A stretch of DNA of 64,000 bases from Dipteris shenzhenensis (GCA_047967505.1 CM106541.1); one strand, 5' to 3'. Positions 10,760 to 23,320 are shown, numbered from the stretch's first letter. Numbers and translations are program-made. Notes: generated by a model from the sequence alone, not told the origin.

Positions 10760-12155
10760 TTGAGAGGCGGTGAAACCTCATTGTCCACATATACAGACTT
10801 GCATCTATATGCATTTATGTCATCTATCATTAAGGCATTTATTGATAACGTGGTGGAGCATCCAGAGGAAACATTGGTTGCTACGCCCATAAGTTGTCCT
10901 GATGTAACTGCTGTATTGGACGAAATGGGGAGCTCTTCTGAGGTTAGGGTCATCATTAGCAAGCAACCTCGTGTTTTGACTTTTGGTAGCGAGGAAGTTA
11001 CAATCCTCTCCAACCCTTTGAAAGAGGCTAATGACAAAGTCATGATGGCCATCCTCAGGTTTGATATGAACATCTCTTGGCTTGATACTTCAATCATTTG
11101 ATTCAATCTGCTTCTAACATTTGTTTATTTATTGCTGCAGAAGTACGGTTATATCTCATTTTCCTAGATCGGTACAGAATCGTGTCTGTATGCTCGATTC
11201 TCTTCTTTCAGCTGTACTTAGTGATACCAAGAAGACAGTAGATGATGTTTGTTCAATTCTACAACCTTTAGACTTGGATGGCATACTACTTGTTTTTATG
11301 CCATACTATGAGAAGTAAGTATGGTCTCAATCTTTCTTTTACTCTCTTATTTATAATATTGTGTCAATTAATACTTAATATTGTGATAAATCTTATCGCT
11401 CTTTATTGGTGATGTAGTTCACATTGGAGCCTAATAGTATGGGACCTTGATGACAACCATTGTTGGTTTGTCAACTCAATTACAAGCTTTCACGGGGTGT
11501 TCAGGTAAGTGTTCTTTTATCATATCATTATGAACATGCATCTTACTATTTACTACACAAATTCACTTTGTCATATGTCATGATGGACAGGTCTGCAAAC
11601 AAGTTAGTTTCTGCGATTATGAAAATCAGGGAGCATCAAGACCAGCCAAATTTCTAGACACGCCTCGCAGTGGAGCAGAAAGACATGTTTAGTAGTGGGT
11701 GGAGAATTGCCTACAACTTCATGTTGTATCTCAATGAAATTTTTGAACATGTCTCCATAGAAGCATATACCAAGCTCGAGCTACAAGATTTTGTGGCTAA
11801 GACTGTTCACTATCTAACTGCTATCATTGGAAAACAACATGATGGACTCAATGAAGAACCTGAGGGAGCCAATGATAAAGAAGAGACAATTCAGTCTCCT
11901 TCTGTATCACAGCCTCAAGTAGAAGCATTACAGTCTACACTTGAATTAGAGACTCAATGCATTCTTCCTACACAAGAAGTGGAGACTCAATGTGCATCTA
12001 CAACATCACATCTTGTAAAGGAGGAAGAGATTAAGTCTATCTCGATTGCACCAGAAGTAGAATCTCAATGTACACCATCCACACAAGTAGAGACTCAATG
12101 TACTCTTAGAGAATCACAGCCTCAAGAGGACTCATCAGACTCTATTCAGTTGTAA
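10760..12155 (+). pseudogene. Ulp1/SENP-like C48 module B, Cys replaced by Ser, with repeat tail
   Basis: Exons end at 11058, 11141-11314, 11418-11504 and 11591-12155. The introns sit at the same positions as in module A, so the whole genomic unit was duplicated. The sequence gives HWSLIVWD, CWFVNSITSFHG, then EQKDMFSSGWRIAYN, where the residue at the catalytic cysteine position is serine. A TAG at 11655-11657 interrupts the last exon. The C-terminal tail repeats VETQC/VESQC four times among acidic and Ser/Thr-rich residues, and the frame ends at TAA 12153. It could be an inactive partner module or simply decayed. Confidence 0.7.
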
Positions 12156-12712
12156 AACATGTAGAAAGAAACATGAGTCCTTGAAGATTTTTATCTTGTT
12201 TGTATTGATTAATGATCGTGTTTTTAAAACTTATGTTAAATGTTGCAATACATTAGGATATTTTATGATATTTATTCATTACAATACATTAGGTTTTACT
12301 TTTTTGAAAGTCTAATTTATTATGTACAATAAATATCTTATGATGAGAATCTAATAATTATATCATTCTTATGTTCCATCACTTTATTTTATAGATTTCA
12401 ATGTACTCAAAATCTATCATTTATTATGTACAACAAGTCTAACTTATATTATATTAAAAGAATATCTCATGATGAGATTCTAATAATTACTAACTTATAT
12501 TATATTAAAAGAATATCTCATGATGAGATTCTATTAATTATATCATTCTTGTGTTCCATTATTTTATTTTATAGATTTCAATGTACTATCACTATCTTAC
12601 ATGTCTCAAATGTCTCCCATTACGGTCTTGCATCCCATCATTTTATTTTATAATGTCTCGCATTACGGTCTTGCATCTAGTCATCTCGCATTACAGTCTT
12701 GCATCTGTAGTT
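12156..12712. repeat. AT-rich segment with local tandem duplications
   Basis: A unit of about 55 bp containing TATATTATATTAAAAGAATATC is present twice (about 12,437 and 12,492). An ATTTTATAGATTTCAATGTACT block occurs near 12,387 and 12,569. Short copies of TCTCGCATTACGGTCTTGCAT follow at 12,650-12,710. No coding signal. Confidence 0.7.
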
Positions 12713-12713
12713 C

Positions 12714-13138
12714 TATAAATTCCCTAGTAGTCGTTCATCTTCTATATCTCACCCGCAGATCTCACCCGCAGTAGACACTTCTTCCACTTTGCTCTTCTTA
12801 CCTTACTCCTCTCCTCAAGCTTGCTCCTTCCTCTCCTCAAGCTTGCTCCTTCCATCTTGCCCGCAGCCTTGCCTCCTCTTCTCAAGCATACTCCTTTCAT
12901 CTTGCCTTACCTCCTCTAGTTACCTTCCTTACTCTCGTTACCTTCCTCACCTCGTTCATCTTCTATATCTCACCCGCAGCAAAAACTTCTTCCACTTTAC
13001 TCTTCTTACCTTACTCCTCTCCACACTTCTTCCACTTTACTCTTCTTACCTTACTCCTCTCCTCAAGCTTGCTCCTTCCATCTTGCCCGCAGCCTTACCT
13101 CCTCTTCTCAAGCATACTCCTTTCATCTTGCAGCCATT
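12714..13138 (+). promoter_or_regulatory. TATA box and CT-rich repeated leader upstream of the 144-codon ORF
   Basis: TATAAAT at 12,714-12,720 is followed by about 400 bases of almost pure C/T with internal direct repeats (blocks containing CTTCTTCCACTTT and CAAGCTTGCTCCTTCC occur two or three times). Pyrimidine-rich leaders with a TATA box fit plant core promoters. The repeats could also be simple slippage products. No transcript evidence is visible. Confidence 0.4.
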
Positions 13139-13573
13139 ATGGATCTTTTTAAGGTAATCGATTCTGTCGAGCAAGCCATTAGCAGCCTCAAAGAATGGAT
13201 TGCCGAGAACCAAGGAAAGAGAGAGGAGAGAAAGCAAAATCCATCTCCATTAACCCAGTACGAGAAGGATGACTTTGCTTGTCAGAAGGGCTTAGAGAAG
13301 GAAGAGGAAAGAAAAATAAGTATGGCTACTACTGAAATAGATAAATTGCAGTCATATAGGAGAAAGTTGATAGACTTTCAAAGTGAGATATCTTCGCGTG
13401 TGGCTCATTATGGAAGATTTTCCCCCGAGGAAGCGCAAGCCATTCAGAATAAACAAAGTGTTATGCAGGAGAAAATTCATCAATCCTTACTTCTCTTCTA
13501 TAATTTTAACTACATCGATGAGGAAGAGATGAGCTCAGCTCTTGAATGGGTTGAATTTAGGCTAAGGACTTGA
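13139..13573 (+). CDS. Hypothetical 144-residue charged protein
   Basis: A complete frame starting MDLFKVIDSVEQAISSLKEW and ending VEFRLRT, TGA at 13,571. It is rich in Lys, Glu, Gln and Arg, with heptad-like segments, so coiled coil is likely. No signal peptide or membrane segment. It directly follows the CT-rich leader, and its length and lack of lesions stand out against the broken neighbours. It lies 1 kb downstream of the Ulp1 modules in the same orientation and may belong to the same element. I do not recognise the family. Confidence 0.5.
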   Translation: MDLFKVIDSVEQAISSLKEWIAENQGKREERKQNPSPLTQYEKDDFACQKGLEKEEERKISMATTEIDKLQSYRRKLIDFQSEISSRVAHYGRFSPEEAQAIQNKQSVMQEKIHQSLLLFYNFNYIDEEEMSSALEWVEFRLRT

Positions 13574-13890
13574 AAATAGAAAATTCATCAAATTGAATGG
13601 CTGTAGTCTTGAAAATCTCAGGCTTAACTTTTGAAGGTGTTTATTAACACCATTAAATATTAAGAGAGTTTACAACAACCGAATCTTATTTTTTCATGTA
13701 ACTTATCTAGGCTGCGTTAAATTTTATAATTTTAGTTTCATGTCCTTAAAAAATATATAAAAAAATGCTTGTTTTTATGTTTTTATATGTGCTTTGAAGA
13801 TTGGGTTTTTCTTAAATTTTATCTGAAAACTAGTCCAAAAGTATATGTAAAAATGAATTTGTACATTGACAAGTCCAAAATTAATGAAAT
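13574..13890. other. AT-rich spacer
   Basis: A likely 3' flank of the preceding ORF, AT-rich, with no further gene visible before the satellite starts. Confidence 0.5.
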
Positions 13891-16800
13891 AAGTGTTACT
13901 AGTGACTATGTATGAAAAATGGCGCACGTATTGACCAAATATGCATGTGGACTCATCTATTGGGAATGAAACTTTGCACGGCTCTCATTCTACCCTAGAC
14001 CTACATCCATACAAGATTTGGTCTCCAAATGATTTGGTATGTGCCACGTGGAAGGTATAATGTGTACATTTTTACAATCCCTACTAGTGACTACGTATGA
14101 AAAATGGCGCATGTACTAACTAGATACGCATGTGGACTTATCTGTTGGGGATGAAACTTTGCACGGCTCTTAGGCTATGCTAGACCCACATCCACGCAAC
14201 ATTTGGTCTGGAATTGATTTGGTATGTGCCACGTGGAAGGTATAATGCATACATTTTTACAATCCCTACTAGTGACTACGTATGAAAAATGATGCACGTA
14301 CTAACCAAATACGCATGTGGACTTATCTGTTGGGAATGAAACTTTGCACGGCTCTTAGCCTACCCTAGACCTACATCCATGCAAGATTTGGTCTCCAACT
14401 GATTTGTTATGTGCCATGTGGAAGGTATAATGCGTATATTTTTACAATCCCTACTAGTGACTACATATGAAAAATGGTGCACATACTAACCAAATACGCA
14501 TGTGGACTTATCTGTTGGGGATGAAACTTTGCATAGATCTTAGGCTACCGTAGACCTACATCCATGCAAGATTTGGTCTCCAAATTATTTGATATGTGCC
14601 ACGTGGAAGGTATAATGTGTACATTTTTGCATGCACTCCCTACTAGTGACTACGTATGAAAAATGGTGCACGTACTAACCAAATATGCATGTGGCCTTAT
14701 CTATTGGGGATGAAACTTTGCACGACTCTTAGGCTAGTTTAGATATACATCCATGCAAGACTGGTTGTCAATCGTTTCATATGTGCCACGTGGAAGGTAT
14801 AATGCGTACATTTTTGCATGCACTCCCTACTAGTGACTACGTATGAAAATGGCAAACATACTAACCAAATATGCTGGTGGACTTATATGTTGTGCATGAA
14901 ACTTTGCACAGCTCTTAGGCTACCCTAGACCTACATCCATGCAAAATTTGGTCTTCAATTGATTTGGTATGTGCCACGTGGAAGGTATAATGCTTACATT
15001 TTTACAATCCCTACTAGTGACTACGTATGAAAAACGGTGCATGTACTAATCAAATATGCATGTGGACTTATCTGTTGGGGATGAAACTTTGCACAGATCT
15101 AAGCCTACCCTAGACCTACATCCATGCAAGATTTGGTCTCCAAATGATTTAGTATATGCCACGTGTACGGTATAATGCATACATTTTTGCATGCACTCCC
15201 TACTAGTGACTACGTATAGAAAATGGCGCATGTACTAACCAAATACGCATGTGGACTTATTTGTTGGGGACAAAACTTTGCACAGCTCTTAGCCTACCCT
15301 AGACCTACATTCATGCAAGATTTGGTCTCGAACTGATTTGGTATGTGCCACGTGGAAGGTATAATGCATACATTTTTACAATCCCTACTAGTGACTACGT
15401 ATGAAAAATGGCGCACATACTAACCAAATATGCATGTGGACTTCTCTGTTGGGAATGAAACCTTGCACGGCTCTCAGGGTACCCTAGACCTACATCCTCG
15501 TAAGATTTGGTCTCCAATTGATTTGGTATGTGCCACGTGGAAGGTATAATGTGTACATTTTTACAATCCCTACTAGTGACTACATATGAAAAATGGCACA
15601 CGTACTACCCAAATACGCATGTAGACTTATCTGTTGGGGATGAAACTTTGCACGGTTCTTAGGCTACCCTAGACCTACATCCACGCAAGATTTGGTCTCT
15701 AACTGATTTGGTATGTGCCACATGGAAGGTATAATGCGTATATTTTTACAATCCCTACAAGTGACTACGTATCAAAAATGGCGCACGTACTAACCAAATA
15801 CGCATGTGGACTTATCTATTGGGGATAAAACGTTGCGTGGCTCTTAGGCTACCCTAGACCTACATGCATGCAAGATCTGGTCTCTAACTGATTTGGTATC
15901 TGCCACGTGGAAGGTATAATGCTTACATTTTTACAATCCCTACTAGTGACTACGTATGAAAAATGGCGCGCGTACTAATCAAATATGCATGTGGAATTAT
16001 CTGTTGGGGATGAAACTTTGCACAACTCTAAGGCTACCCTAGACCTACATCCATGCAAGATTTGGTCTCCAAATGATTTGGTATGTGCCACGTGGAAGGT
16101 ATAATGTGCACATTTTTGCATGCACTCCCTACTAGTGACTACGTATAGAAAATGGCGCACGTACTAACCAAATACGCATGTGGACTTATCCATTAGGCAT
16201 GAAACTTTGCACAGCTCTTAGCCTATCCTAGACCTACATCCATGCAAGATTTGGTCTCGAACTGATTTTGTATGTCCCACGTGGAAGGTAGAATGCGTAC
16301 ATTTTTACAATCCCTACTAGTGATTATGTATGAAAAATGGCGCATGTACTAACCAAATATGCATGTGGACTTATTTGTTGGGGATGAAACTTTGCACGGC
16401 TCTCAGGCTACCCTAGACCTACATCCTCGCAAGATTTGGTCTCCAATGGATTCGGTATGTGCCCCGTGGAAGGTATAATGTGTACATTTTTACAATCCCT
16501 CCTAGTGACTACGTATGAAGAATAGCGTATGTACTAATCAAATACGCATGTGGACTTCTCTGTTGGGGATGAAACTCTGCACAGCTCTTAGGCTACCCTA
16601 GACCTACATCCATGCAAGATTTGGTCTCTAACTTATTTGGTATGTGCCACTTGGAAGGTATAATGTGTACATTTTTACAATCCCTACTAGTGACTATGTA
16701 TGAAAATGGCGCACGTAGTAACCAAATACACATGTGGACTTATCTGTTAGGGATGAAACTTTGCACAGCTCTTAGGCTACCCTAGACGTACATCTATGCA

Positions 16801-19800
16801 ACATTTTTTCTTCAACTGATCTGGTATGTGCCATGTGGGAGGTATAATGTGTACATTTTTTCAATCCCTACTAGTGACTATGTATGAAAAATGGCGCACG
16901 TATTGACCAAATATGCATGTGGACTCATCTATTGGGGATGAAACTTTGCACGACTCTCATTCTACGCTAGACCTACATCCATGCAAGATTTGGTCTCCAA
17001 ATGATTTGGTATGTGCCACGTGGAAGGTATAATGTGTACATTTTTACAATCCCTACTAGTGACTACGTATGAAAAATGGTGCATGTACTAACTAGATACG
17101 CATGTGGACTTATCTGTTGGGGATGAAACTTTGCACGGCTCTTAGGCTATGCTAAACCCACATCCACACAACATCTGGTCTAGAATTGATTTGGTATGTG
17201 CCACGTGGAAGGTATAATGCATACATTTTTACAATCCCTACTAGTGACTACGTATAAAAAATGATGCACGTACTAACCAAATACGCATGTGGACTTATCT
17301 GTTGGGAATGAAACTTTTCACAGCTCTTAGCCTACCCTAGACCTACATCCATGCAATTTTTGGTCTCCAACTAATTTGTTATGTGCCATGTGGAAGGTAT
17401 AATGCGTATATTTTTACAATCCCTACTAGTGACTACATATGAAAAATGGCGCACATACTAACCAAATACGCATGTGGACTTATCTGTTGGGGATGAAACT
17501 TTGCGAGCTCTTAGGCTACCGTAGACCTACATCCATGCAAGATTTGGTCTCCAAATTATTTGATATGTGCCACGTGGAAGGTATAAGTGTACATTTTTGC
17601 ATGCACTCCCTACTAGTGACTACGTATGAAAAATGGTGCACGTACTAACCAAATATGCATGTGGACTTATCTATTGGGGATGAAGCTTTGCACGGGTCTT
17701 AGGCTAGTTTAGATATACATCCATGCAAGATTGGTTGTCAATCGATTTCATATGTGCCACATGGAAGGTATAATGCGTACATTTTTGCATGCACTCCCTA
17801 CTAGTGACTACATATGAAAATGGCAAACATACTAACCAAATATGCTAGTGGACTTATATGTTGTGCATGAAATTTTGCACAGCTCTTAGGCTACCCTAGA
17901 CCTATATCTATGCAAAATTTGGTCTCCAATTGATTTTGTATGTGCCACGTGGAAGGTATAATGCTTACATTTTTACAATCCCTACTAGTGACTACGTATG
18001 AAAAACGGTGCATGTACTAATCAAATATGCATGTGGACTTATCTGTTGGGGATGAAACTTTGCACAGCTCTAAGGCTACCCTAGACCTACATCCATGCAA
18101 GATTTGGTCTCCAAATGATTTAGTATATGCCACGTGTAAGGTATAATGCATACATTTTTGCATGCACTCCCTACTAGTGACTACGTATAGAAAATGGCGC
18201 ATGTACTAACCAAATACGCATGTGGACTTATTTGTTGGGGATGAAACTTTGCACAGCTCTTAGCCTACCCTAGACCTACATTCATGCAAGATTTGGTCTC
18301 GAACTGATTTGGTATGTGCCACGTGGAAGGTATAATGCATACATTTTTACAATCCCTACTAGTGACTACGTATGAAAAATGGCGCACATACTAACCAAAT
18401 ATGCATGTGGACTTATCTGTTGGGAATGAAACCTTGCACAGCTCTCAGGGTACCCTAGACCTACATCCTCGTAAGACTTGGTCTCTACCTGATTTGATAT
18501 GTGCCACGTGGAAGATGCAATGCGTACATTTTTACAATCCCTACTAGTGACTACATATGAAAAATGGCAAACGTACTAACCAAATATGCATGTGGACTTA
18601 TCTGTTGGGGATGAAACTTTGCACAGCTCTTAGGCTACCCTAGACCTACATCCATGCAAGATTTGGTCTGTAACTAATTTGGTATGTGCCACTTGGAAGG
18701 TATAATGCGTACATTTTTACAATCCCTACTAGTGACTACGTATGAAAAATGGTGCACGTAGTAACCAAATGCACATGTGGATTTATCTGTTGGGGATGAA
18801 ACTTTGCACAGCTCTTAGGCTACCCTAGACGTACATGCATGCAACATTTGGTCTTCAACTGATCTGGTATGTGCCATGTGGAAGGTATAATGTGTACATT
18901 TTTACAATCCCTACTAGTGACTACGTATGAAAAGTGGCGCACGTACTGACCAAATACGCATGTGGACTCATCTATTGGGGATGAAAATTTGCACGGCTCT
19001 CATGCTCCCTAGACCTACGTCCATGCAAGATTTGGTTTCCAACTAATTTGGTATGTGCCACGTGGAAGGTATAATGTGTACATTTTTACAATCCCTACTA
19101 GTGACTACGTATGAAAAATGGTGCATGTACTAACCAAATATGCATGTGGATTTATCTGTTGGGGATGAAACTTTGCACGACTCTTAGGCTATGCTAGACC
19201 TACATCCATGCAAGATTTGGTCTTGAACTGATTTGGTATGTGCCACGTGGAAGGTATAATGCATACATTTTGACAATCCCTACTAGTGACCGTATGAAAA
19301 ATGGTGCACGTACTAACCAAATATGCATGTGGACTTATCTGTTGGGGATGAATCCTTGCGTGGCTCTTAGGCTACCCTAGAACTACATCCATGCAAGATT
19401 TGATGTCCAACTGATTTGTTATGTGCCATGTGGAAGGTATAATGCATACATTTTTACAATCCCTACTAGTGACTATGTATGAAAAATGGCACACGTACTA
19501 ACCGAATATGCATGTGGACTTATCTGTTGGGGATGAAACTTTGTATAGCTCTTAGGCTACCCTAGACCTACATCCACGCAAGGTTTGGTCTCCAAATGAT
19601 TTGGTATGTGCCACGTGGAAGGTATAATGTGTACATTTTTGCATGCACTCCCTACTAGTGACTACGTATGAAAAATGGCGCACGTACTAACCAAATACGC
19701 ATGTGGACTTATCTATTGGGGATGAAACTTTGCAAGGCTCTTAGGCTATCTTAGACATACATCCATGCGAGATTGGTTGCCAATCGATTTCATATGTACC

Positions 19801-20180
19801 ACGTGGAAGGTATAATGCATACATTTTTGCATGCACTCCCTACCAGTGACTACGTATGAAAATGGCAAACATACTAACCAAATATTCCGGTGGACTTATA
19901 TGTTGTGCATGAAACTTTGCACAGCTCTTAAGCTACCCGAGACCTACATCCATGCAAGATTTGGTCTCCAACTGATTTGGTATGTGCCACGTGGAAGGTA
20001 TAACGTGTACATTTTTACAATCCCTACTAGTGACTATGTATGAAAAATGGCGCACATACTAACCAAATACGCATGTGGACTTATCTATTGGGGATAAAAC
20101 TTTGCAAGGCTCTTAGTCTACCCTAGACCTGCATTACGCAAGATTTGGTCTTCAATTGATTTGGTATGTGCCATGTGGAA
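13891..20180. repeat. Satellite array, ~185-bp monomer, about 34 copies, with higher-order repeats
   Basis: Tandem monomers of 184-189 bp, each containing TACTAGTGACTACGTATG, GCATGTGGACTTATCTGTTG, GAAACTTTGCAC, CTAGACCTACATCCATGCAA and GTGCCACGTGGAAGG. Monomers come in two length classes, ending TTTTTACAATCC or TTTTTGCATGCACTCC. A 16-monomer block from about 13,897 repeats from about 16,875 with the same monomer order and diagnostic variants (ACTCATCTATTGGG, then ACTAGATACGC). The second block lacks about five monomers near its end. A third, more diverged block starts near 18,912. Open frames across it are chance products. Confidence 0.95.
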
Positions 20181-20189
20181 GGCATCCCT

Positions 20190-23100
20190 ATATGACCAAC
20201 TGCCCAACCGTCCGCTGTGTGCCCTTAGGCAAAGCCGGGTCAGGTGGGCCAGCCTCATCTCCTAGATCAAATGGGCCAGCCTCATCTTGATGAAGAGGAG
20301 GGCATGCTGCATGAGCCACTGCTGCCATCTTTGCCTCCCTCACCTCCTCTATGTATGCGCACCTCAGCTCTTAAAGTCCTACATCTGTGAATACTCGTGC
20401 CTCAAATCCAGCACGAGTAATCATCTCTACATGTAGAAGACACTAGTCTCAGCCCGCCCAAGCTGCTGCTCCACCCACTGCTGCAATGATATATGAAGCT
20501 CTGCCTCTCGCTCAATACGACGTGCCTCATCACCTGGCATGAAATCACCATATGAGAAGCGTCGCGGAACACATGCTGCAACCACTAAAGTATCAGCACC
20601 CTCCTGCTACAGCAAAGCTCTCTGTGCCTCCTCCCTATAGTGCTCTATCAAGACCATGTGGGCAAATGGATCAATGGCCTGACGATGACCAGGATATAGA
20701 TCATCCATGCCTCATCCTCTGTATGTGGCCACATCAATGTCAACAAAGCATACAAGGCACACTGATCTTGCCACCATGTGGCGGGTCATGCAATGGAGAT
20801 GTGCGATGTGGCTGCACCCTAGTCCAAACCACCCTATGGTGTCAAAATCCTTATGGCAAAGGATGCAAGTTGGCACATCTACAGGAGGAGCGAGGTACAG
20901 GGCCACATTGGGGTGGATCCTATGGCGAGATGGATCACGATTAATATGTCTCAACTGCAAAATATAGTGCTCCGCTCGATGGTAGGCTATGCGTGTCCGT
21001 ATCCTCTGCTCCTCCAAATCTACCTCCAACTGTCGTACACGAGACTCCATATCCTATCGCAATAGATGTGCCTGCCAAGCAAACATGTCGCGTACATGGT
21101 GAGAATGAACCAAAAAACTTCAGTTCAAAACACGCAACAAAAAAATAAACTAAAATAATCATAATAACTAACCTCGACCCTAGACTCATCCAACAATGCC
21201 TCAAACTCTGTAATCCGTGCGTCTCGAGTATCCAACTCATGCTGAGGTGGTGTAGATGTGGGAGGTCGAATCGAAAGTGATCTCGATAGGGCAGAGACCA
21301 TGTCATGCAAGGATGAGGCCACTAAATGAACATCCCCCCTAATCTATCCTCCAACAGCTCGTGATGCCGATGCAGAGATAGTGTGCAGCTCTCGTGCCTC
21401 GCATCGATGCCAAACACCTACAATCTGATGCTCCTGATGCCCCATGCTACCATGTCCCACTCCTGAAACTGGATGGGTACTAAGGTAGTCTACCCGATGA
21501 CCAAGCACCTCCCAAGCATAAACTCGGCGTATAGCTACATGGCAAATGACCTGGCTATCTGACGGTTATGAGGCAATCAACCACCATTCACAGCGAGATA
21601 TCTCGGATAAATGTGTGCTGCTATGACGGGGTGCCTACAATGTAAAATATAAAATGGCTGCCCTGATCGTGGTCGCATCGCCTCAGTGTGACCATCCCAA
21701 AACATATCCTCTAAGGCCTGCCTGTGAGGTGACTCATGCTCAAACAACTCTCGAATGGCTCTCCAATCCAAGCCATGACCACCGATCTCTACCTCAGCGT
21801 GTGCCTGAAAGGTATCCAAAATGTCCTCAACTGTGTCTAATCGACCTAGAGCATCAATGATTGAATCGAGACTCGCAACCAAGTGAGGGGGTGCCCTAGC
21901 ATTCTGCAGTGCCCTCATCTCAGCTCTCAAAATCGCTATCTGCATATGAATAGTGGTGCTAGAACCTTCGTGCAGGCTGGCACATGCACAAAAAAACACA
22001 TGGAAATTAATATTCTATTTGGGTAATGAAAATTAATATTCTAATCAATGGGACTTAATAATCTATTTGCGTAATGAAAAATTTTAGCTAGCCAATTTTG
22101 ATTGAATTTTTGCAAAAACTCATGACAAGGTTTCATGGAATCACATAAGTCTTTGTATTTGTCTATGTAACTATATCCATACATAGATCTACAACCTTCC
22201 CTAGTTCCCTATTTCTATAGTTTCACGTGCCACCTAAAGGGATTGCTAGCCACATGATCTACCCTCTCCTTGCATCAACCTCTCGCACCATTTGATTTGA
22301 AAATGATGTGTAGGCAAATGTGTTGTTCAAATCATCCTATTTGTTTGATTGATTACAATTAGTCACATACTCCTTGATGAGGTAGAATGTCGTTGGGATC
22401 ATCTTATGCACCTAACAATAGATGGGCCAAATGTGTGGCTATGCCTACAATAGTGCTATGTTGCAAATGCAGCACATGCTCTAAGTTGCTCTACTCTTCA
22501 ATGGAAGATGCACACACAATAGTTATTTAATGGTGTTATTGAAAAAGGGATTTAGATGTACATCCTTGGTCTTATTTCATTTTCAAAGAAATTTCAAACT
22601 TTGTGTTAAAGATGCTACACTTCCCTAATTTGGAAAATAATATAAAAACTACTTTAATCTCTTTTTTCAAATAAACGAAATAGATGATTTTAAAAAATAA
22701 AATATATACGTTTTGACATTGAAATAAAAACTTCACTAACTTGAAAAATAATATAAAAGCTACTGTAAACTCTTATTTTCTTTTTTGTTATTGATGATTT
22801 CTAAAAACAAAATTTAAACGTTTTTATATTTAATTCAAAACTTCACTAATTTAAAAAATAACATAAAAACTACTTTAATCTCTTTTTTTTTTAATAGATG
22901 ATTTTTAAAAACAAAATATATACGTTTTGATATTTAAATAAAAACTTCACTAACTTAAATAATATAAAAGCTACTTTAAACTCTTATTTTCTTTTTTTTT
23001 AAAAGATGATTTAAAAAAAACTTTAAACGTTTTTTTATTTAAATAAAAAATCACTAATTTGAAAAATAACATAAAAACTACTTTAATCTCTTTTTTTTTA

Positions 23101-23320
23101 ATAGATGATTTTAAAAAACAATTTATATACATTTTCACATTTTAAATAAAAACTTATGTAATTAAAAAAATAATTTTAAAAAACTATAAAATGCATTTTA
23201 AATTTTAAAATATTTTATAATTAAATAAGATATTCCTATAAACTAAAATTTAAATAAATTTTCGCAAAAAAAAAAAGCTACATTAAAAAAACCTTACCTG
23301 GAATCTCCCGCTCCGTCCAT
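20190..23320 (-). pseudogene. Decayed coiled-coil / RING-H2 protein gene
   Basis: Minus strand. ATG at 23,318-23,320 starts a short first exon (MDGAGDS) ending at donor CAG/GTAAGG (23,297). After an AT-rich intron the acceptor GTGCCAG at 21,977 joins in frame to SLHEGSSTTIHMQIAILRAE. Further exons give a helical stretch (HELDTRDARITEFEALLDES), a donor GAG/GTTAGT near 21,170, an acceptor TTGGCAG near 21,085, then MESRVRQLEVDLEEQ. A RING-H2-like zinc motif follows: CILC, GCSHIAHLHC and CLVC, spaced C-x2-C-x13-C-x-H-x2-H-x2-C-x10-C-x2-C. Read-through shows many stops, all TAG or TGA, and one frame change near 21,320. RING proteins are usually ubiquitin ligases; that activity is inferred from the motif only. 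Confidence 0.6.
22570..23280. repeat. AT-rich ~107-bp tandem repeats in alternating dimers (inside the intron)
   Basis: About six units, each starting near CTTCACTAA and containing ATAAAAACTACTTTAATC or ATAAAAGCTAC plus ACGTTTT. Two variants alternate (ACTACTTTAATCTC with ATATATACG; GCTACT.TAAACTC with TTTAAACG), giving a ~215-bp dimer period. They lie in the presumed first intron of the minus-strand gene. Confidence 0.75.

Noticed and set aside
13891-20180. Open reading frames inside the satellite (for example 15,046-15,231 minus, 17,439-17,648 plus)
   Set aside because: They repeat with the monomer, change frame with its length and have no protein-like composition; they are by-products of the tandem repeat.
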